A DNA stretch of 64,000 nucleotides from Aquipseudomonas alcaligenes_A. Its GTDB lineage: Bacteria; Pseudomonadota; Gammaproteobacteria; Pseudomonadales; Pseudomonadaceae. Within the stretch, counting starts at the first letter, position 1. The number at the start of each line of letters is the position of its first letter. A program made the translations under genes and the position numbers. The notes under the pieces are model-generated. The model did no database searches. It was not told the DNA's origin and saw nothing but the letters and a program-made list of their open reading frames with translations. The stretch lies in assembly GCA_048595745.1 (NCBI GenBank), contig CP184361.1. One strand, 5' to 3'. Positions 60,992 through 64,000 of the stretch are shown here, one piece after another.

Positions 60992-61810
60992 ATGCGTAAG
61001 TGCCCTCGTGTCCTGACCTCTCTGGTATTCGCCCTGCCGCTTGCGGCGGTGGCGGAGGTTCCCGTGGTGGATGGCGGCTCTGCGAGCAGCTATCCGCCGG
61101 TCGGTTACGGTACGAGCGGCGCCTACGCCGGAGCCGGGGCAGCCGCCCCGGTTTCGGCGCAGGGCGAGCTGTTCATGCAACTGCAGCAGATGCAGCAAGA
61201 TATTGCGCAACTGCGTGGCCAGGTTGAAGAACAGCAGAACGAGATCGCACGCCTCAAGCAGGAAAGCCAGGCGCGTTATCAGGATCTCGACAGCCGCCTG
61301 CAAGGCGGTGCCGCCGGTGCACCTCAGGCACCTGCACAGAATTCTCCTGCCGGTGGCGCGATCAATGCCGCCGGTACTCCCGTCGCTCCGGTCCAGCAGC
61401 CTGCTCCGGCTGCCAGCAACGAACCGGCCGACCCGGCGAAGGAAAAGCTCTACTACGATGCTGCCTTCGACCTGATCAAGGCCAAGGACTTTGCCAAAGC
61501 CAGCCAGGCCTTCGAAGGTTTTCTGCGCAAGTTCCCGCAGAGCCAGTATGCCGGCAATGCCCAGTATTGGCTGGGTGAAGTGAACCTGGCCCAGGGCAAT
61601 CTGCAAGGCGCTGGCAAGGCCTTTGCCCAGGTTGCTGCCAGCTACCCAACGCATGCCAAGGTGCCGGATTCGCTGTTCAAGCTCGCCGACGTCGAGCAGC
61701 GTCTGGGCAACACTGATCGCGCCAAGGGTATCCTGCAGCAGCTGATCGCCCAGTACCCGGGCTCTTCCGCCGCTCAGTTGGCGCAGCGCGACCTGCAACG
61801 TCTGCCCTGA
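60992..61810 (+). CDS. cpoB: Cell-division coordinator CpoB (YbgF)
   Basis: Periplasmic protein that couples peptidoglycan synthesis by PBP1b with Tol-driven constriction. The product is 272 residues. Signal peptide (1-21), a trimeric coiled coil at ~50-90 (LFMQLQQMQQDIAQLRGQVE), a Pro/Ala linker, then tetratricopeptide repeats at ~145-270 (YYDAAFDLIKAKDFAKASQA). Last gene of the tol-pal operon. Confidence 0.96.
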   Translation: MRKCPRVLTSLVFALPLAAVAEVPVVDGGSASSYPPVGYGTSGAYAGAGAAAPVSAQGELFMQLQQMQQDIAQLRGQVEEQQNEIARLKQESQARYQDLDSRLQGGAAGAPQAPAQNSPAGGAINAAGTPVAPVQQPAPAASNEPADPAKEKLYYDAAFDLIKAKDFAKASQAFEGFLRKFPQSQYAGNAQYWLGEVNLAQGNLQGAGKAFAQVAASYPTHAKVPDSLFKLADVEQRLGNTDRAKGILQQLIAQYPGSSAAQLAQRDLQRLP

Positions 61811-61829
61811 CCCGGCCGTCGTTCGGTCA

Positions 61830-61858
61830 GAAAGCCCGCGCCTGTCGCGGGCTTTTTC
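61830..61858 (+). terminator. Terminator of the tol-pal operon
   Basis: Hairpin AAAGCCCGCG-CCTG-TCGCGGGCTTTTT, 20 bases after cpoB. Confidence 0.93.
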
Positions 61859-61930
61859 GTTACTATCGCGGCCCCGATTCACCCGCAACGGAGGCGGATG
61901 GCCTGTTTCGCCGTCACGCCCGGTGCTCTC

Positions 61931-62578
61931 ATGCAAACAAACCTGCGTATTACCGAGATTTTCTACTCGTTGCAGGGCGAGACCAATACCAGTGGCCTGC
62001 CCACCGTATTCGTCCGCCTCACCGGCTGCCCGCTGCGCTGCCAGTACTGCGACACCGCCTACGCCTTCAGTGGTGGCGAGATCATGAGCCTGGAGGCCAT
62101 CCTCGAGCGGGTAGCCGCCTTCAAGCCGCGTTATGTCTGCGTCACCGGTGGCGAACCGCTGGCGCAACCCAATTGCATCCCGTTGCTCGAGAAGCTGTGT
62201 GACGCCGGCTATCGCGTGTCGCTGGAAACCAGCGGTGCCATGGATATTGCCCCTACGGATCGGCGGGTCAGCCGGGTGGTCGACCTGAAGACCCCGGGCT
62301 CGCAGGAAGTCACGCGCAACCTCTACAGCAACCTGGATGAGCTGACCGGCAACGACCAGGTGAAGTTCGTCATCTGCTCGCGCGAGGACTATGACTGGGC
62401 TGTCTCCAAGCTGATCGAGTACCGCCTCGAGCAGCGCGCCGGCGAGGTGCTGTTCTCGCCCAGCCACGGGCAGGTGGATGCCCGCGCCCTGGCCGACTGG
62501 ATCGTCGCCGACAACCTGCCGGTGCGCTTCCAGTTGCAGTTGCACAAGATTCTCTGGAATGACGAGCCGGGACACTGA
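61931..62578 (+). CDS. queE: 7-carboxy-7-deazaguanine synthase
   Basis: Radical-SAM enzyme in queuosine precursor (preQ0) synthesis. The product is 215 residues from ATG 61931 (MQTNLRITEIFYSLQGETNT). Cluster motif CPLRCQYCDTAYAF (~33-46), substrate-recognition VTGGEPLAQP (~77). Upstream in-frame ATG at 61898 is unlikely. queC follows directly. Confidence 0.95.
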   Translation: MQTNLRITEIFYSLQGETNTSGLPTVFVRLTGCPLRCQYCDTAYAFSGGEIMSLEAILERVAAFKPRYVCVTGGEPLAQPNCIPLLEKLCDAGYRVSLETSGAMDIAPTDRRVSRVVDLKTPGSQEVTRNLYSNLDELTGNDQVKFVICSREDYDWAVSKLIEYRLEQRAGEVLFSPSHGQVDARALADWIVADNLPVRFQLQLHKILWNDEPGH

Positions 62579-62579
62579 T

Positions 62580-63254
62580 ATGACCGACAAGAAAGCCGTG
62601 GTACTGCTCTCCGGTGGCCTCGACTCCGCCACCATCCTGGCCCAGGCCAAGGCGGCGGGTTTCGCCTGCTACAGCATGAGTTTCGATTATGGCCAGCGTC
62701 ACCGCGCCGAGCTGCAGGCGGCCGAGCGGGTGGCGCGGCAGATGGAGGTGGTCGAGCACAAAGTGATCGGCCTCAACCTCAACGGCATCGGTGGCTCGGC
62801 CCTGACCGACAGCAGCATTGCCGTGCCCGAGGCGCCGACCGAGGGTATTCCGGTCACCTACGTGCCGGCGCGCAACACCGTATTTCTCTCCCTGGCACTG
62901 GGCTGGGCCGAAGTGCTGGGCGCCCACGACATCTTCATCGGTGTGAATGCGGTGGATTACTCGGGGTATCCGGACTGCCGTCCGGAGTTCATCGAGGCCT
63001 TCGAGCGAGTGGCCAACCTGGCGACCCGCGAGGGGGTGGAAGGCCGAGGGTTCCGTATTCAGGCGCCGCTGCAGAATCTGTCCAAGGCGCAGATCGTGCA
63101 GATCGGTGTGCAACACGGCGTCGACTACGGCCTGACCGTGTCCTGCTATCAGGCGGACGACGACGGGCGTGCCTGCGGCAAGTGCGACAGCTGCCGCCTG
63201 CGCGCTGCGGGTTTTGCGGCTGCCGGGGTGGCCGATCCCACCCGCTACGCATAA
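62580..63254 (+). CDS. queC: 7-cyano-7-deazaguanine (preQ0) synthase
   Basis: ATP-dependent conversion of carboxydeazaguanine to preQ0. The product is 224 residues from ATG 62580. PP-loop VVLLSGGLDSATILAQA (~8), zinc-binding C-terminus CGKCDSCRLRAAGF with Cys at ~190-205. It acts directly after QueE in the pathway. Confidence 0.96.
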   Translation: MTDKKAVVLLSGGLDSATILAQAKAAGFACYSMSFDYGQRHRAELQAAERVARQMEVVEHKVIGLNLNGIGGSALTDSSIAVPEAPTEGIPVTYVPARNTVFLSLALGWAEVLGAHDIFIGVNAVDYSGYPDCRPEFIEAFERVANLATREGVEGRGFRIQAPLQNLSKAQIVQIGVQHGVDYGLTVSCYQADDDGRACGKCDSCRLRAAGFAAAGVADPTRYA

Positions 63255-63310
63255 ATTTTTCTCTGGAGTGTTGATTTCCTGAATTAAATCAGTATCATGC
63301 GCTCCGCGTT

Positions 63311-63386
63311 GGGTCGTTAGCTCAGTCGGTAGAGCAGTTGGCTTTTAACCAATTGGTCGTAGGTTCGAATCCTACACGACCCACCA
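63311..63386 (+). tRNA. tRNA-Lys (TTT)
   Basis: A 76-nt cloverleaf beginning GGGTCGT and ending ACGACCCACCA, with anticodon loop CTTTTAA and T loop TTCGAAT. Genomic CCA is present. This gene (PA0976.1 in P. aeruginosa) is a known integration site for PAPI-1/pKLC102-type islands. Confidence 0.98.
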
Positions 63387-63393
63387 TATCGCT

Positions 63394-63422
63394 AAAGCCA
63401 GTCGAAAGACTGGCTTTTTTTA
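63394..63422 (+). terminator. Terminator after tRNA-Lys
   Basis: Hairpin AAAGCCAGTC-GAAA-GACTGGCTTTTTTT with a GAAA tetraloop. Confidence 0.95.
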
Positions 63423-63507
63423 TGCCTCGAAAAAGCGGTTTGGCGGGCGGCCCTGGGCCCGGTGATATACTGCCCGCTCGCGTTTCAGCGCCCTCAGGTT
63501 TGATGAC

Positions 63508-64000
63508 ATGACCCAGATTTCCGAACGCCTGCTGGTGCAGGCCCATCTTGCCGCCAAGCAGCCCAAGCCGCTGACGGTCGAGGAGGAAGCCTTCTACCGC
63601 AGCGAGATCGCCGCCGAGCTGAAGAAGCAGAACGCCGTGCTGGTGGCGCATTACTACTGCGACCCGGTGATCCAGGCCCTGGCCGAGGAAACCGGTGGTT
63701 GCGTCTCCGACTCGCTGGAGATGGCCCGTTTCGGCAACCAGCACGCGGCGCAGACCGTGGTGGTGGCTGGGGTCAAGTTCATGGGCGAGACCGCCAAGAT
63801 CCTCAATCCGGAAAAGCGTGTGCTGATGCCGACCCTGGATGCTACCTGCTCGCTCGATCTGGGCTGCCCGGTGGATGAGTTCTCGGCCTTCTGCGACCAG
63901 CACCCCGATCGGACCGTAGTGGTGTACGCCAACACCTCGGCAGCAGTGAAGGCGCGTGCCGACTGGGTGGTGACGTCCAGTTGTGCGCTGGAGATCGTCG
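63508..64000 (+). CDS. nadA: Quinolinate synthase NadA, 5' part
   Basis: Iron-sulphur enzyme that condenses iminoaspartate with dihydroxyacetone phosphate in NAD synthesis. The first 164 residues are seen before the window ends. Motifs: NAVLVAHYYCDPVIQALAEE (~42-61), SDSLEMARFGNQHAAQTVVV (~68), GVKFMGETAKILNPEKRVLM (~88) and the cluster cysteine in DATCSLDLGCP (~113). Confidence 0.96.
   Translation, partial: MTQISERLLVQAHLAAKQPKPLTVEEEAFYRSEIAAELKKQNAVLVAHYYCDPVIQALAEETGGCVSDSLEMARFGNQHAAQTVVVAGVKFMGETAKILNPEKRVLMPTLDATCSLDLGCPVDEFSAFCDQHPDRTVVVYANTSAAVKARADWVVTSSCALEIV

Overview
The window is a chromosomal segment of a high-GC Pseudomonas. Gene content and order from rimO to nadA (cybB, initiator tRNAs, dinB, ldhA, gacS, pirRSA, cysM, rlmD, relA, mazG, purMN, hda, wrbA, arsC, proS, oprD, slyX, dps, aspS, yebC/pmpR, ruvCAB, tol-pal, queEC, tRNA-Lys, nadA) follow what I remember of the P. 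aeruginosa PA0916-PA1004 neighbourhood. The integron at the left end points to a member of the alcaligenes/mendocina/stutzeri/straminea side of the genus, where chromosomal integrons are known. Species assignment is inference.

Positions 1-7968 are a chromosomal integron. The integrase gene (7003-7968, + strand) lies next to rimO. The cassette array runs leftward from attI (about 6861-6960) and off the window edge. I count 15 complete cassettes plus one cut by the edge, each ending in a Pseudomonas-type attC (15 attC sites, 74-90 bp). Cassette genes are on the minus strand, AT-rich compared with the flank, and nearly all of unknown function. Several encode small membrane proteins, one has an L7/L12-C-terminal-like segment, and one resembles DUF4926. 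Four cassettes share a body of 234-237 bp with no convincing gene. They carry conserved inverted repeats and a Shine-Dalgarno-like sequence in a hairpin loop. This is the most unusual feature of the window.

7.97-24.3 kb holds rimO, a cytochrome b561, two tandem tRNA-fMet genes, dinB, two small META/CxxC genes, ldhA, the hybrid kinase gacS, and an iron-siderophore locus. That locus has the pirR-pirS two-component pair, the pirA receptor, and an attached operon of a periplasmic esterase, DUF3649, PepSY and DUF3325 proteins. Fur-box-like sequences precede pirR and pirA.

24.3-45 kb is conserved housekeeping: cysM, rlmD, relA, mazG, purMN, hda, wrbA, arsC, acyP, proS and small conserved Pseudomonas proteins, including a PilZ protein and a lipoprotein thioredoxin.

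45-64 kb holds an OprD-family porin, a gap of about 650 bp with a nested inverted repeat, HIT and SlyX proteins, a membrane protein with a cold-shock domain, a GGDEF protein, Dps, an HPt/HD-GYP protein, aspS, yebC, ruvCAB behind a LexA-like box, ybgC-tolQRAB-pal-cpoB, queE, queC, tRNA-Lys and the start of nadA. PilZ, GGDEF and HD-GYP genes within about 12 kb suggest local cyclic-di-GMP signalling. The tRNA-Lys gene, a known island integration site in P. aeruginosa, appears unoccupied here.
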